Source: Alphaproteobacteria bacterium (GTDB lineage: Bacteria > Pseudomonadota > Alphaproteobacteria > Rhizobiales > Rhizobiaceae). From it: a stretch of DNA of 64,000 nucleotides. Of the stretch, positions 44,980-56,386 are shown in pieces (the stretch's first letter is position 1; each line of letters opens with the position of its first letter). The notes under the pieces were generated by a model. It was given only the letters and a program-made list of their open reading frames with translations, was not told the origin of the DNA and ran no database searches. Made by a program: the position numbers and the translations under genes. Location of the stretch: positions 1,178,001-1,242,000 of the forward strand of contig JANSYK010000002.1 in the NCBI GenBank assembly GCA_024742485.1, read 5' to 3'.

Positions 44980-45557
44980 AACATCACCCCAAGAACAGTC
45001 ATCATGGCCGTCATTCTTGTGAAAGCCTTGCAGACAAAACTTGCATGAAGCTTGCGCCAATCTGCCGGTGCAAAAAAAACCACAAAATTCACTAGAAGCG
45101 GTCAGGGACGAATATCGCAGGTTTCAATCCTGTGCCGGTACTCAATATCTGGTTGCGCAAACCACCAGATTGCAACGAATTTATCGGTCTCGTTAACTTC
45201 TGGGAAACGAATTAACCATAGCGTCTAGGGACGGCAGGTTGGACGTCCACCACCAGGTGCACAGGCCATAAGCATGATGCTGTACTGCTGAACCGGTCGA
45301 ATCCGGTATCTTTCTTTCAAATCGAATTTCGGAAGCAATCCGGTATTGCCGTGCGTGGGGGAACGCCGCGGCATTCAGGTCCGGCCAAGTCTCAGTTTTG
45401 ATGACACCGGCTGGAGGTGGAGGGTGCTTTTGATATCTCTGCGGGGAGACGCGAGGGCGTCTTCCATATCGGGGGCCAGGGGAACCGCGTGCCGGAATTG
45501 AAGTCAAAATCAGTGGACACACCAGATCACGCTGGCTTGCGCCAACGCCGTGAGTTC

Positions 45558-47075
45558 ATGGTGTCCGCAAATGATGACCGGGCCGTAACCTCGGACATGG
45601 CCAGCCTGTGCCGGCAAGCCGTAAGCGATACGGATGCGGCTCTGTCCCAACGCACCATTCCCCTGAACGACACTCTTGATTATTCCCATGCCGAGAGGCT
45701 GAAAAGCCTGATGGCCGAAATTGTCGGTCAACTGGGATCCGTTTCGGATTGCATGGATGACGCGACCAACAGCCGCCATACGAAGGCCGTCGGGACGACG
45801 GCGAGGGCTTTTGCCAATGATGATCTTGATGCGCAGTGGAGCCTGACGGCCCAGGCGACATTTGCTGAACAGCTCGTTGCCCGAATATTGGCTGAGTGTT
45901 GGCCCCGCGGCATGTTTTCCAGATCGACATCGACGCCGTCCTCGCTCGGTACCGCGACCGCAGCAATCGGGACAATGATCAATTGTCTCATGCACAATAC
46001 CGATCTTATCTGGACCGAATATCTGCACGAACGGGACCTGTTGAAGGACCGCGCTGCTGCAAAAACACAAAATGAAGCCGCTGACCGGATCAATAGCGGT
46101 TTTGGCGAGGCGTTTCGCGGCCTGATGGTGGGCGATTTCAACGCGCGCATCAACGCGGCGGTTCCCGCAGCCCATCACGAATTGGCGGCAACATTCAATG
46201 TTGCCATGGAACGGCTTCAGGATACGTTCAAGGTCGTCGCTGAACATGTTATCCGCAGCCATCAAGGCACGGATGATCTTGTCCGGCACCTGGGAGAAAC
46301 TGCCGATCATTCTGCAGGTGCGGCCGAGCGTTTGAGTGTCGCTCGCGGACAGCTGAACGATCTGGTGCAGTCCGCCGGTTCGGTCGCCGCACTCGCTGAA
46401 AGCGCGAAAACGACACTCGGCAACACCCGCGAAACAGCACAAGAGGGTGGTCGGATCATGGATGACGCGGCCAGCTGTATGGGTGGCATCGAAGGCTCGG
46501 CCGAACAGATCGGACAAATCACGGCCACGATCGAAGATATTGCATTTCAAACCAACCTTCTGGCGTTGAACGCTGGCATCGAGGCCGCGCGTGCTGGTGA
46601 TGCAGGCCGCGGTTTCGCAGTTGTTGCACAGGAAGTCCGTGCACTGGCGCAACGCTCGGCCGACGCTGCCAAGGAGATCGAGGTCCTGGTGTCGGACACC
46701 AAATCCCGGATTTCAGGCGGGGTCGAAGCTGTGGGTGGTGCCGGCGCCGCCATCGAGCGGATCGTCGAACAGGTGTCAGACGTCAACAAGGTTGTTGACC
46801 AATTGTCGGACGCAACGGCCGGTCAGGCAGACAGTGTTTCTGACATACACGATCAGATCAAGGTGATCGACCGCGACGTCGTTTCAGTTGCAGAAAACTC
46901 CGGGCGCGCACGTGAAGCAGCCGCCGATATTCATCAAACGATTGTCGACCTGGGCAGTGTCGTGCGCCGACACCGCGCCGACCTGGCTGGTCGCACTTAT
47001 CATGAAAGAACCGCTGCTGAAGGGGAGTTGTCCGCAATCGGGCAGACCGTTCCGCAGCAATTGTTGAGGGCCTGA
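45558..47075 (+). CDS. icpA: IcpA-like cytoplasmic chemoreceptor
   Basis: About 505 residues from the ATG at 45558; the frame is open to 45417 but upstream residues look unlike a protein. No membrane segment. The N-terminal half resembles a degenerate globin-like sensor ([22 protein letters not shown]), and the second half is a receptor signalling domain with [21 protein letters not shown] and [20 protein letters not shown]. No C-terminal CheR pentapeptide. It is the first gene of the che operon, as icpA is in Sinorhizobium meliloti. The proximal His of true globin sensors is not clear, so haem binding is doubtful. Confidence 0.82.
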   Translation: MVSANDDRAVTSDMASLCRQAVSDTDAALSQRTIPLNDTLDYSHAERLKSLMAEIVGQLGSVSDCMDDATNSRHTKAVGTTARAFANDDLDAQWSLTAQATFAEQLVARILAECWPRGMFSRSTSTPSSLGTATAAIGTMINCLMHNTDLIWTEYLHERDLLKDRAAAKTQNEAADRINSGFGEAFRGLMVGDFNARINAAVPAAHHELAATFNVAMERLQDTFKVVAEHVIRSHQGTDDLVRHLGETADHSAGAAERLSVARGQLNDLVQSAGSVAALAESAKTTLGNTRETAQEGGRIMDDAASCMGGIEGSAEQIGQITATIEDIAFQTNLLALNAGIEAARAGDAGRGFAVVAQEVRALAQRSADAAKEIEVLVSDTKSRISGGVEAVGGAGAAIERIVEQVSDVNKVVDQLSDATAGQADSVSDIHDQIKVIDRDVVSVAENSGRAREAAADIHQTIVDLGSVVRRHRADLAGRTYHERTAAEGELSAIGQTVPQQLLRA

Positions 47076-47219
47076 CGATGGCTTTCTTCGCATTCGCAAT
47101 TGGCCCAATCGTTCTGGCGACAAACGGGCTGTTTTTTGAGAAAGGCGATCCGGGAGAGGCGACGCAGATTTCAAACGGTCACTTCACCTCATCAACATTG
47201 AAATAGGATGGGATTTCAG

Positions 47220-47522
47220 ATGAACGCAAGCAAACCGCCTGAGCCGCGGCACCTTCAACTGGCCGAGAACCTTGATCTTACGGCTGTGGCACCACTGCAT
47301 GAGAACCTCACGTCCATGCGGGGCGAGGATTTGGTGATTGACGCATCGGCCGTGGAGCGATTGGGCGGCCAATGTGTCCAGATTTTGCTTTCCGCCCATC
47401 AAAGCTGGGCTGAGGACGATGCCTCATTTCAAATTGAAAACGCGTCGGAAAACTTTCTGGCGGCCATTGCGCTTCTCGGTGTTGAACCGGGTGATCTGCA
47501 TGTGACGGAGGTTCTGCAATGA
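47220..47522 (+). CDS. STAS-domain chemotaxis-operon protein
   Basis: A 100-residue single STAS domain: LHENLTSMRGEDLVIDAS then AVERLGGQCVQILLSAHQSW, where a Ser or Thr phosphorylation site would be expected near the helix start. It corresponds to the small gene between icpA and cheY1 in rhizobial che operons. Start at ATG 47220 (AGGATGGGA upstream), with ATG 47208 possible. Overlaps cheY1 by 4 bases. Confidence 0.82.
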   Translation: MNASKPPEPRHLQLAENLDLTAVAPLHENLTSMRGEDLVIDASAVERLGGQCVQILLSAHQSWAEDDASFQIENASENFLAAIALLGVEPGDLHVTEVLQ

Positions 47523-47887
47523 AAAAGACCACAGTCCTGACGGTCGATGACTCGCGAACCATTCGCAACATGCTGCTGATGACATTGAGCGGTGCTGGCT
47601 ATGACACACTGCAGGCTGAGGATGGAGTGCATGGCCTTGAGGTTCTCGGCGGTTCAGCGCCGGATGTCATCATCACTGACATCAATATGCCAAGAATGGA
47701 CGGTTTCGGATTCATCGAAAATGTTCGCAGCAGCGAGCAGCACCGAGGAATTCCCATCCTGGTTTTGACCACGGAAAGTGATGCCGAGAAAAAGGATCGG
47801 GCACGCCAGGCCGGCGCAACCGGCTGGATTGTCAAGCCCTTCGATCCGGACAAGCTACTCAACGCTATCCAGCGCGTTACGGCCTGA
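47519..47887 (+). CDS. cheY1: Chemotaxis response regulator CheY1
   Basis: A 122-residue receiver domain. Acidic pair in VDDSRT, phospho-acceptor Asp54 in IITDINMPRMDG, Thr in VLTTES and Lys in VKPFDP are all present. In rhizobia with two CheY proteins, CheY1 acts as a phosphate sink and CheY2 slows the motor. Overlaps the STAS gene (ATGA) and is 14 bases before cheA. Confidence 0.93.
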   Translation: MKKTTVLTVDDSRTIRNMLLMTLSGAGYDTLQAEDGVHGLEVLGGSAPDVIITDINMPRMDGFGFIENVRSSEQHRGIPILVLTTESDAEKKDRARQAGATGWIVKPFDPDKLLNAIQRVTA

Positions 47888-47901
47888 GGGGGAATTGCGT
47901 C

Positions 47902-50244
47902 ATGGACATGAATGAAATCAAGGAAATATTCTTCCAGGAATGTGAGGAACAGCTCGCAGAACTGGAAACAGGCCTCCTTGCCCTCAATGATGGTGACGAC
48001 GATCCGGAAACGGTCAACGCGGTATTCCGCGCCGTTCACTCCATCAAGGGCGGAGCCGGAGCCTTTGCCCTGGACGATCTGGTCGGGTTCGCCCACGTCT
48101 TTGAAACGACATTGGACTGCGTGCGGTCCAACGTGCTCGAGCCGACCAAGGATGTCATCAAGGTCCTGTTGAAATCATCCGATGTCCTGGCAGACCTGAC
48201 CAATGCCGCTCGCGATGGCGGTGTTGTCGAAGCTGAGCGCTGCGAAGCCCTCGTGGTCGAATTGAAGGCGCTGGCCAATGGCGAAGCCGTTTCGACGGCT
48301 GATGAAGCGGATGATGCCGAGGCAACGCCCGAGCCGCAACCGGCGGATGATGAGACCGGTTTCACACCGATTCCGGTGACGCTTGATGACGAAGATGGCG
48401 ACAATACCAACGATGAAGGCTTCATGCCGGTCGCATTCTCATTCGACGAATTCGACAGTGATGAAACCGATGAGGCCGCCGAAGGCGATGTCTTCCGCAT
48501 CAGCTTTCACCCCAAACCCGATCTCTACAACAAGGGCAACGAAACACTCCTGCTGCTTCGTGAACTTGAGACTTTGGGTGACATGTCGGTCCGCTGCGTT
48601 TTTGACCAGCTCCCCAATATCGATCAGATCGATCCGGAAGGATCTTACCTGTCATGGGTGATCAATCTGACGACAACACAGGGTGAGGAAGCGATCCGTT
48701 CGGTATTTGAATTTGCCGAATGGGACTGCGATCTGGAGATTGTCGCCGACCAGGTGGATGAAGTTGAAGGCGACCAGTTGGATGATGTTGAGGGCGATGA
48801 CCCGCTCAACGACGCGGTTGTCGATGCACAGGCTGATGAGCCGGCAATGACGGCCTCGTCCGATGCGGTGGTTGATGACACTTCCGTCGTGGAGGAGATG
48901 AAACCGGCCAATGACCCGGAGCCTTCCGCAGACAATAAGGTAATCGATCTCAAAAAGGCCGCGGCAGAGGTCGAAAGGGCTGAAACCAAGGAGAAAGCCA
49001 CTGCGAGATCCGGTCCCAAATCGGCTGCCTCCAGCGCGCAATCGACCATTCGCGTGGAACTCGATCGCGTCGACAAGCTGATCAACCTCGTTGGCGAACT
49101 GGTCATCAACCAGGCCATGTTGGCGCAGAGCGTCGTTGAATCGACCGGCGAAGGATCATCCGCGGTCACAATGGGGCTGGAAGAGCTTCAGCAATTGACC
49201 CGTGAAATCCAGGACAGCGTGATGGCCATTCGCGCACAACCGGTCAAACCGATCTTCCAACGCATGTCCCGTACTGTACGGGAAATCGCCGACATGACTG
49301 GCAAGAACGTCAGGCTGGTGACCGAGGGCGAAAACACGGAAGTGGACAAGACGGTCATAGACAAGCTTGCCGAACCCTTGACCCATATGATCCGCAATGC
49401 GGTCGATCACGGCCTCGAATTGCCTGAGATACGCGAAGCTGCGAACAAGCCGGCGGAAGGGACTCTGCGATTGGCGGCCAAACACCGCTCCGGCCGCATT
49501 GTCATTGAAATCGCCGATGACGGTGCGGGAATCAATCGGGAAGTCGTGCTGAAAAAGGCCATCGACAATGGCTTGATATCCAGCGAGGCCAACCTGACCG
49601 ATGAAGAGATCGATAATCTCATCTTCCATCCCGGGTTTTCCACCGCCGAACAGCTTTCGGATATTTCCGGCCGCGGCGTCGGTATGGATGTTGTCAAACG
49701 CTCGATACAGGCGCTCGGCGGGCGAATAACGATTTCGTCGACGCCGGGCAAGGGCTCGGTGTTTACACTCAGCCTGCCGCTGACGCTGGCGGTCCTGGAT
49801 GGTATGGTTGTCACCGTGGCTGGACAAACACTTGTCGTGCCGCTGTCTTCCATCATCGAGACGCTCAAGCCAGAACAGGAACATTTGCACGGGTTTGGCG
49901 CAAGCGGAAGGTTGATCTCCATTCGCGATGGCTTCAACCCGTTGGTGGACGTCGGCCAGATCCTGAATTTCACGACGACGCCAAGCGATCCGCTTACCGG
50001 TGTTGCTTTGCTGGTGGATTCCGAGGACGGCGGCCAGAGTGCCTTGCTGGTCGATGCCATTCAGGGTCAGCGCCAAGTCGTGATCAAGAGCCTGGAAGCC
50101 AACTATTCCAATGTACCTGGAATTGCAGCGGCAACGATATTGGGAGACGGGCAGGTTGCCCTGATCGTTGATGTCGAGGCGGTTGTGTCAGCGTCGCGAG
50201 TGGGCGCGCTGAAATCCGAAATGTCACTAGCAGCTGTGGGGTAA
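47902..50244 (+). CDS. cheA: Chemotaxis histidine kinase CheA
   Basis: A 780-residue kinase with the full CheA order. The P1 phosphotransfer domain carries His46 in [15 protein letters not shown] long acidic linker contains a P2-like segment ([19 protein letters not shown]). P3 dimerisation is [18 protein letters not shown]. The P4 ATPase has [15 protein letters not shown] and GRGVGMDVV, and the P5 CheW-like domain ends the protein. It relays receptor signals to CheY1, CheY2 and CheB. The linkers around P2 are very rich in Asp and Glu. Confidence 0.96.
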   Translation: MDMNEIKEIFFQECEEQLAELETGLLALNDGDDDPETVNAVFRAVHSIKGGAGAFALDDLVGFAHVFETTLDCVRSNVLEPTKDVIKVLLKSSDVLADLTNAARDGGVVEAERCEALVVELKALANGEAVSTADEADDAEATPEPQPADDETGFTPIPVTLDDEDGDNTNDEGFMPVAFSFDEFDSDETDEAAEGDVFRISFHPKPDLYNKGNETLLLLRELETLGDMSVRCVFDQLPNIDQIDPEGSYLSWVINLTTTQGEEAIRSVFEFAEWDCDLEIVADQVDEVEGDQLDDVEGDDPLNDAVVDAQADEPAMTASSDAVVDDTSVVEEMKPANDPEPSADNKVIDLKKAAAEVERAETKEKATARSGPKSAASSAQSTIRVELDRVDKLINLVGELVINQAMLAQSVVESTGEGSSAVTMGLEELQQLTREIQDSVMAIRAQPVKPIFQRMSRTVREIADMTGKNVRLVTEGENTEVDKTVIDKLAEPLTHMIRNAVDHGLELPEIREAANKPAEGTLRLAAKHRSGRIVIEIADDGAGINREVVLKKAIDNGLISSEANLTDEEIDNLIFHPGFSTAEQLSDISGRGVGMDVVKRSIQALGGRITISSTPGKGSVFTLSLPLTLAVLDGMVVTVAGQTLVVPLSSIIETLKPEQEHLHGFGASGRLISIRDGFNPLVDVGQILNFTTTPSDPLTGVALLVDSEDGGQSALLVDAIQGQRQVVIKSLEANYSNVPGIAAATILGDGQVALIVDVEAVVSASRVGALKSEMSLAAVG

Positions 50245-50248
50245 GACT

Positions 50249-50716
50249 ATGAACCAGACATCCAAAAATCTCATCGAGGGCGCCCGCGAATTGATCGCCT
50301 TCAGGATCGGTGAACAGGAATTCTGCGTGGACATCATGTCCGTGCGCGAAATTCGGGGGTGGACGCCGGCAACGTCGCTTCCTCATTCTCCCGGCTTCGT
50401 TCTCGGTGTTATCAATCTTCGCGGTGCCGTTCTTCCGATTATCGATCTTTCAAACCGCTTGGGAATGAAGGAATCCGATCCGTCGGCCCGGCATGTCATT
50501 ATCGTCACGCAGGTCCATCAGAAGTTCGTGGGACTTCTCGTCGACGCTGTTTCCGACATCCTGACGGTCACGGATGAAAATATTCAGCCGACACCGGAAG
50601 TTTCGTCCGAGTTGGACAAATCATTTGCCAAGGGCGTGCTGGCAATCGAGGGCCGGATGATCTGCCTGATCGAACTGGAGTCGCTCTTCCCGGAAGACGA
50701 GGTTGAAGCTGCATGA
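50249..50716 (+). CDS. cheW: Chemotaxis coupling protein CheW
   Basis: A 155-residue SH3-like coupling protein linking receptors and Che[21 protein letters not shown] and [20 protein letters not shown] are the core signatures. It lies 4 bases after cheA and overlaps cheR by 4. Confidence 0.95.
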   Translation: MNQTSKNLIEGARELIAFRIGEQEFCVDIMSVREIRGWTPATSLPHSPGFVLGVINLRGAVLPIIDLSNRLGMKESDPSARHVIIVTQVHQKFVGLLVDAVSDILTVTDENIQPTPEVSSELDKSFAKGVLAIEGRMICLIELESLFPEDEVEAA

Positions 50717-51627
50717 GTTCGTCGCTTGCATTGAAGGGGCTGGCCTTACCGGGCACTGAATCTCCAGCGGGCTCGCCGGATGATTTGCTGTCGGACGGTG
50801 AATTTCCGATGACCCGCAGGGATCTGCAGGAAGTTGCCTCGATGATCTATGAGGATGCCGGTATCTATCTCAACGAGACCAAGGCCTCTTTGGTGTATTC
50901 TCGGCTGGCCAAGCGTATTCGCAAGATTGGTCTGAAGAGTTTTCGCAGTTATTGCCAACTGGTTGCCAGCGAAAGCGGCGCGCAGGAACGGCGTCAGATG
51001 CTGTCGCTGATGACGACCAACTTCACGCGGTTCTTTCGCGAGGAGCACCATTTCGATCATCTGCGCGATACCGTGCTGCCGGGGCTGATCAAAAGGGCAA
51101 AGAGCGGTGGCCGTGTCCGCATCTGGTCGGCCGGTTGCTCCCAGGGCCAGGAACCCTACACGATTGCGCTGACTGTCCTGTCAATGTTTCCGGAGGTCGA
51201 ACGATACGACTTCAAGATGTTGGCGACCGATATCGATCCCATGGTGATCGCTCACGCCCAGGCCGGAATCTACGACACTGCAGCAATCGAGACGGTTTCT
51301 CCGTCGATGCGCAAGCAATGGTTCAAGCCGGCGGACCGGGATGGTGAGTGGGTTGTCGATCCTGCACTTCGGCGTCTGATTTCATTCCGCGAACTCAATT
51401 TGATGGGCAATTGGCCCTTCAAAGGCCCATTCGATGTTCTGTTTTGCCGCAATGTTGTCATCTATTTCGATGAGCCGACACAGGCACGAATATGGAGTCG
51501 CTACAGCGATATGCTCGCCGATGGCGGCTGGCTCTATATTGGCCATTCGGAACGTTTGTCCGGCGATGCCAAGGAGCACTTCAGGACAGCGGGCATCACC
51601 ACATTCGAAAAGACCGGGGGGAACTGA
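50713..51627 (+). CDS. cheR: Chemotaxis methyltransferase CheR
   Basis: A 304-residue SAM-dependent glutamate methyltransferase for receptors. The N-terminal helical domain contains [14 protein letters not shown], followed by the SAM motif [15 protein letters not shown], and [15 protein letters not shown] in the catalytic domain. It starts inside the cheW stop (ATGA) and its stop overlaps the cheB start. Confidence 0.96.
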   Translation: MSSSLALKGLALPGTESPAGSPDDLLSDGEFPMTRRDLQEVASMIYEDAGIYLNETKASLVYSRLAKRIRKIGLKSFRSYCQLVASESGAQERRQMLSLMTTNFTRFFREEHHFDHLRDTVLPGLIKRAKSGGRVRIWSAGCSQGQEPYTIALTVLSMFPEVERYDFKMLATDIDPMVIAHAQAGIYDTAAIETVSPSMRKQWFKPADRDGEWVVDPALRRLISFRELNLMGNWPFKGPFDVLFCRNVVIYFDEPTQARIWSRYSDMLADGGWLYIGHSERLSGDAKEHFRTAGITTFEKTGGN

Positions 51628-52691
51628 TGATGACAAATGGCAATGTCAAGGTTCTGGTCGTTGATGACTCGGCCACGATGCGGAGCATGATCACATCCGT
51701 CCTGAACGCTGATCCCAATATCGATGTGGTCGGCTCTGCCGGAGATCCGCTCGAAGCTCGATCGGCGATCAAGCAGTTGAATCCTGATGTAATTACACTT
51801 GACGTCGAGATGCCCAATATGAACGGGCTCGAATTTCTCGAAAAGATCATGCGGTTGCGACCGATGCCGGTGATCATGGTGTCGACATTGACAAGCAGGG
51901 GAGCCGAAGTTTCTCTTGCCGCACTGGAACTCGGTGCCTTTGATTGTGTCGGCAAACCCGCCATGAGCGATGCAAATCCGTTTGCGGATCTTCCGGCAAA
52001 GGTCAGGCAGGCCGCCAGTTCGAAATCCAAAATTGCGTCGGTGGCCGGCGCCGGGCCGTCTTCCAATGGTGGAGCCAGCTCGGCTGCTGCAAACTTCCGG
52101 CCAAGCACGAAAGTGGTGGCCATTGGTGCGTCGACGGGTGGGGTCGATGCCCTGATTACCGTCCTTTCGAGCTACCCGGAAAACTGTCCGCCGACGCTGA
52201 TAACGCAGCATATGCCTGAAACTTTTACGTCGAGCTTTGCTGCCAGGCTCAATCGGTTGTGCAAAGCCAAGGTTGCCGAGGCCACCGATGGAGCTGTCAT
52301 TGGGCCAGGTCAGGTTTATCTGGCGCCCGGCGGCAGCCAACATCTGGAAATCACTGGTGGGATGAACATGCGCTGCAGGTTGCGGGAAGGCGGCACGGTC
52401 AACGGCCACCGTCCGTCGGTGGATGTTCTGTTTGAATCGGTTGCTGCAACCTGTGGCCGAAAGGCGACCGGTGTCATTTTGACCGGTATGGGGCGCGACG
52501 GAGCTGCTGGCCTGTTGAAAATGCGAAAAGCGGGTGCTTCGACAATCGGCCAGAACGAAAATACATGTGTCGTATACGGCATGCCGAAAGTTGCGAAAGA
52601 AATCGGAGCGGTGGAAACACAGCTTCCGCTTCGGCGCATTGGAGAGGAAATATTGAACTGCACCACAATCCGTGCGGAGAGGGTCTCGTAA
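51627..52691 (+). CDS. cheB: Chemotaxis methylesterase/response regulator CheB
   Basis: A 354-residue two-domain protein that demethylates and deamidates receptors. The receiver domain has [11 protein letters not shown] and phospho-acceptor Asp59 in [12 protein letters not shown]. The esterase domain has the catalytic triad in [10 protein letters not shown] (Ser), ITQHMPE (His) and GMGRDGAAG (Asp). The start at the first of two adjacent ATGs overlaps the cheR TGA; the frame is open upstream but would run into cheR. The stop overlaps the cheY2 start (TAATG). Confidence 0.95.
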   Translation: MMTNGNVKVLVVDDSATMRSMITSVLNADPNIDVVGSAGDPLEARSAIKQLNPDVITLDVEMPNMNGLEFLEKIMRLRPMPVIMVSTLTSRGAEVSLAALELGAFDCVGKPAMSDANPFADLPAKVRQAASSKSKIASVAGAGPSSNGGASSAAANFRPSTKVVAIGASTGGVDALITVLSSYPENCPPTLITQHMPETFTSSFAARLNRLCKAKVAEATDGAVIGPGQVYLAPGGSQHLEITGGMNMRCRLREGGTVNGHRPSVDVLFESVAATCGRKATGVILTGMGRDGAAGLLKMRKAGASTIGQNENTCVVYGMPKVAKEIGAVETQLPLRRIGEEILNCTTIRAERVS

Positions 52692-53113
52692 TGTCTATAG
52701 CACAAAAAATTAAAGCGCTAATTGTTGATGATCAGGTGACAAGCCGACTATTGCTGGGCGATGCACTGCAACAGTTGGGGTTCACGCAGATCACGGTTGC
52801 CAATGATGGCGAGCAAGCATACCAGATCATGCAAAAGGAGCCGCATCACCTTGTGATTTCGGATTTCAACATGCCCAAAATGGACGGTTTGGGCCTGCTG
52901 CAAGCAATCCGGACCAATGCGGCGACGAAAAGAGCAGCGGTGATCATTCTGACGGCCCAGGGCGACAAGGCGCTGGTCCAGAAGGCAGCATCGCTCGGCG
53001 CGAATAATGTGCTGGCGAAGCCCTTTACGATCGACAGGATGAAGGCAGCGATTGAGGCCGTGTTCGGGGCTCTTAAATTAGTCTGGCTGTGCAGCAAAAA
53101 CGCATGCATGTGA
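52691..53113 (+). CDS. cheY2: Chemotaxis response regulator CheY2
   Basis: A 140-residue receiver protein, the second CheY of the operon and in rhizobia the one that acts on the motor. VDDQVTSR, phospho-acceptor Asp58 in [18 protein letters not shown] and AKPFTI are present. Compared with usual CheY2 it has a short tail ([11 protein letters not shown]) that reads 25 bases into cheD. Confidence 0.92.
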   Translation: MSIAQKIKALIVDDQVTSRLLLGDALQQLGFTQITVANDGEQAYQIMQKEPHHLVISDFNMPKMDGLGLLQAIRTNAATKRAAVIILTAQGDKALVQKAASLGANNVLAKPFTIDRMKAAIEAVFGALKLVWLCSKNACM

Positions 53114-53622
53114 TTCAGGGCCGATTTGAAGTTTCAAATCAGCACGATGTCGTCATGACGACCATTCTTGGCTCCTGTGTCGCAGCATGCCTGCGCGACC
53201 CGGTTGCAGGTGTTGGCGGGATGAACCACTTTTTGTTGCCGGGTTCGGCGACCGGTGGCGCCGAGGCGACCCGCTATGGCGTTCATCTGATGGAACTGCT
53301 CATCAATGCACTCCTCAAGCAGGGTGCCCGCAAGAACCGGATGGAAGCCAAAATCTTTGGTGGTGCGCAAACCATGACCAAGATTTCCAATGTCGGCCGT
53401 CAAAACGGACAGTTCGCGCAGCAATTTCTGAGCGACGAAGGCATTTCTCTCATCGGTTCGAGCCTTGGCGGGAATTTCGGACGCAAGGTTGAATTCTGGC
53501 CGGTCAGCGGTCGCGCCAGGCAGAGTGCATTGAATGGCGCCGAGACGGTACGGGCAGTTGAGCGTGAAGTGCCGGTTGCACCGCCGAAACCCGTTCCCGT
53601 TGATGACGTTGAGTTTTTCTGA
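53089..53622 (+). CDS. cheD: Chemoreceptor glutamine deamidase CheD
   Basis: A 177-residue Che[13 protein letters not shown] with the nucleophile Cys and GGMNHFLLP with the His form the active site. [16 protein letters not shown] is also typical. Starts at GTG 53089, 25 bases inside cheY2. The C-terminal [13 protein letters not shown] extension is proline-rich. Confidence 0.93.
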   Translation: MQQKRMHVIQGRFEVSNQHDVVMTTILGSCVAACLRDPVAGVGGMNHFLLPGSATGGAEATRYGVHLMELLINALLKQGARKNRMEAKIFGGAQTMTKISNVGRQNGQFAQQFLSDEGISLIGSSLGGNFGRKVEFWPVSGRARQSALNGAETVRAVEREVPVAPPKPVPVDDVEFF

Positions 53623-53707
53623 GGCTGCGGCCTGACCGGCCAGAAGGTTGGTCGAATGCGTATTGAGTCCCGGTCGGTTCTGGAAACAGGCCGAACCAGT
53701 ATCGAGT

Positions 53708-54109
53708 ATGGTGAGTAAATTGAGTATCCAAGACCTTTCTCCAGAAGACATGCCCGCTGAATCGCTGGTCATTTTGCTCTCGAAAATCCAGGCGGAGCTT
53801 TCGGAAATCGCCGGTTTGATGAAAGCGATAGAGCCCGTGATCGAAGGTGGAACAGCATCCACGTTGTCGGTCGACGGGTCAGATGTGGAAGCCATGCAAG
53901 GGCTGGATCTGGCGATCCAGAAGGCACACGGTCTGGCCGACTTTCTTGCTGAATTGTGTGCCGGCATGCCACAGGATTGGCTGATTGATGTAACCACGGC
54001 GCTCAATGTCCTGAAATTGACGGAGCTGCAAAACCGGCTTCATCCGGGAGCCTCTCAAGAGGCAAATGAACCCCTCGCCAAAGCCGTCGGTGACGTGGAC
54101 TTGTTCTGA
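53708..54109 (+). CDS. cheT: CheT-like protein with a CheZ-type DxxxQ motif
   Basis: A helical protein of about 133 residues from the ATG at 53708; a TTG at 53648 is also in frame. Asp67-x3-Gln71 (GLDLAIQKAHGLADFL) matches the DxxxQ catalytic motif of CheZ-type CheY phosphatases, and the C-terminus is acidic and ends in DVDLF. The position after cheD at the end of the operon is that of cheT in Sinorhizobium meliloti, which has been described as a CheZ-like signal-termination protein. The assignment rests on position and motif; overall similarity cannot be measured here. Confidence 0.7.
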   Translation: MVSKLSIQDLSPEDMPAESLVILLSKIQAELSEIAGLMKAIEPVIEGGTASTLSVDGSDVEAMQGLDLAIQKAHGLADFLAELCAGMPQDWLIDVTTALNVLKLTELQNRLHPGASQEANEPLAKAVGDVDLF

Positions 54110-54327
54110 CCCACCACCGGGAACTGGATTCCCATCTCCCATCCGAAGTCTCCTGTGTCGATTGGTGCAATCCGGCACGGCGTTCCCTGTTGCGCAATTC
54201 GTCCATCGGTCGGTCATCATCCTCGCGCAAGTTTCGGCCTTTAGTGTCTTCATGATCGGGCGCGCGCGACGGGTGCGTGGCCGGCGTCATGCCTTTCAGG
54301 GCGTCGCCAGCGTGATGTGGAGACAGA

Positions 54328-56052
54328 ATGAATCTGTTGGACCAATTGTCCAGCCTTCCGGCGAATCTCGCCAATCTCGGAAACAAGCGCCTAGCCGCGC
54401 TCGCCGGGGTGGGAGCTTTGGCGTTTGCTCTCATCGTCGCGGCCGCAATCTTTCTCAATCGTCCCAGTTATGAAACGCTCTATGTCGGTTTGGACGCGAA
54501 TGATTCCAACCAGATAGCCATCGCGCTTGCCGAGATGAATATCTCGTTCGATGTCAGTTCCGACGGCGGAACTGTCAGCGTTCCGGTCGGAATGACCAGT
54601 CGGGCCAGAATGATTCTCGCCCAGCGCGGTCTGCCCAACAGCACCACCTCCGGTTATGAGCTCTTCGACAATGTCGGCTCGCTGGGACTGACCTCCTTCA
54701 TGCAGGAGGTCACTCGGGTTCGGGCGCTTGAGGGCGAAATCGCCAGAACAATCCGTTCGATCAATGGCATAACTGCCGCACGGGTCCATATCGTCATGCC
54801 GGATCGCGGCAGTTTCCGGCGCGGTGAACAGAAACCTTCCGCATCGGTCATGGTGCGGGCCACCGGCAATGATGGCCGCCGGTCTGCCGAATCCGTCCGC
54901 CATTTGGTAGCCGCATCCGTTCCCGGGTTGAGCGTCGATGACGTGACGGTGCTGGATTCGACCGGGCAGTTGCTGGCGTCCGGCGATGATTTTGCCAACA
55001 GTACAATGAGCCGGTCGCTGAACATCGTTCAGACGGTTGAAGCCGAAGTTGTCAACAATATCGACAAGGCGCTGGCGCCATTTCTGGGCATCGACAATTT
55101 TCGAGCCAGCGTGCGGGCGCAGATCAACACGGATACGCAACAGATCCAGGAAACGGTTTTTGACCCTGAATCACGAGTCGAACGCTCGGTGCGGGTGACC
55201 AGGGAAAACACGGCGTCAAACAGCTCCGACGCCAACACGCCTGCGACTGTCGAGCAAAACTTGCCCGATGCACCGGCTGATGGGGTGGCCGGTCCGCAAT
55301 CATCCGAGTCGAATGAGCGCAAAGAAGAGCAGACGAATTACGAAATCAATTCACGAACAATTGCCACGGTCAAGAACAGCTATCAGGTTGAACGGTTGTC
55401 GATCGCGGTGGTGATCAACCAGAGCCGCATTGCAGCCATGCTGGGGGAAAACGCCACCCAGGCCGATATCGACAAACAGCTTGGGGAATTGGAACAGATC
55501 GTCTCTTCTGCATCCGGTCTCGATGATGAGCGGGGCGATCGGATCAAACTGACGGTCGTCCAGTTCCTCGATACCGAGTTGCTCAGTGAGGCCGGTGCGA
55601 GCCCGAGTGTCGGCCAATCCATCAGCCGCCACGCCGGCAGCATGATCAATGCCGGCGCGTTCATCCTGGTCGCCCTCCTTGTCATCTGGTTCGGTTTCCG
55701 GCCCCTGGCGCGGGCATTGACGGAATCGTCCGAGGGAACGGATGATGAAACAGCCGATCTGCCGGACTTCAGCCCCGATAGCAGCGGTGCGATGCCCGGC
55801 GTGATGGCCGGGTTCGGCTCGGATTTCGACTACGATCCGTCGGAAGCCGCAGGCGCGGCGCCTGGCGCCGGTGATGATTTTGCGCCTGCCGCTGCCGGTG
55901 CAGCAGCGCCATTCCCCTCACTCGATCCGACCCCCGACATCAGCAGCCGGGTCAAGGAGGGTCCTGAGAAACGGCTGGCGCGGATGGTCGAGATCAATGA
56001 AGAACGGGCAGCAAAAATCTTGCGGAAGTGGGCGCTTGAGGATGCCGCCTAG
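54328..56052 (+). CDS. fliF: Flagellar MS-ring protein FliF
   Basis: A 574-residue inner-membrane protein with a membrane helix at about 22-44 (LAALAGVGALAFALIVAAAI), periplasmic ring-building domains (YETLYVGLDANDSNQI, RARMILAQRGLP, TAARVHIVMPDRGSFR), a second helix (MINAGAFILVALLVIWFGF) and a cytoplasmic tail that binds FliG. The tail's KRLARMVEINEERAAKILRKW motif is the FliG-contact region. It is rich in Ala/Gly/Asp before that. Its stop codon is the first three bases of repeat copy E. Confidence 0.96.
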   Translation: MNLLDQLSSLPANLANLGNKRLAALAGVGALAFALIVAAAIFLNRPSYETLYVGLDANDSNQIAIALAEMNISFDVSSDGGTVSVPVGMTSRARMILAQRGLPNSTTSGYELFDNVGSLGLTSFMQEVTRVRALEGEIARTIRSINGITAARVHIVMPDRGSFRRGEQKPSASVMVRATGNDGRRSAESVRHLVAASVPGLSVDDVTVLDSTGQLLASGDDFANSTMSRSLNIVQTVEAEVVNNIDKALAPFLGIDNFRASVRAQINTDTQQIQETVFDPESRVERSVRVTRENTASNSSDANTPATVEQNLPDAPADGVAGPQSSESNERKEEQTNYEINSRTIATVKNSYQVERLSIAVVINQSRIAAMLGENATQADIDKQLGELEQIVSSASGLDDERGDRIKLTVVQFLDTELLSEAGASPSVGQSISRHAGSMINAGAFILVALLVIWFGFRPLARALTESSEGTDDETADLPDFSPDSSGAMPGVMAGFGSDFDYDPSEAAGAAPGAGDDFAPAAAGAAAPFPSLDPTPDISSRVKEGPEKRLARMVEINEERAAKILRKWALEDAA

Positions 56053-56155
56053 ACCGATTCCCGTTTTGTCGAATACGGAACATCGGCATCGGCGATTGAT
56101 TTTGTTGATGCGTTCGCGTTTTGCCGCTTCCGTCAGAACCTGAATCGCCCAGGCG
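56050..56155 (+). repeat. Dispersed two-palindrome repeat, copy E
   Basis: A 106-base copy starting TAGACCGATTCCCGTTTTG, whose initial TAG doubles as the fliF stop. The middle block TTGATTTTGTTGATGCGTTC and the closing AGAACCTGAATCGCCC match the other copies. It lies between fliF and visN; the remaining bases up to 56386 contain nothing else I can identify. Confidence 0.75.
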
Positions 56156-56386
56156 CCTGGAGCGCAGATCCATTCATATCCATTCTTGCTAATGTCCTGA
56201 GCGCATTGATACGCAGCGGGGCGGTATCGAGTAATCATTTGCCCTTGGCCATGCCGGTCTTATGATGACGCAGGCAGTTGGTGATTCGACCTCTGTCGCA
56301 AATCGGGCAGCCAGGCCCGTGGATGACGAAATGTCATTTTTTGGGATGACGGGGGCAATTGCCGCCATCCGTGTGGAACGGCAGCT

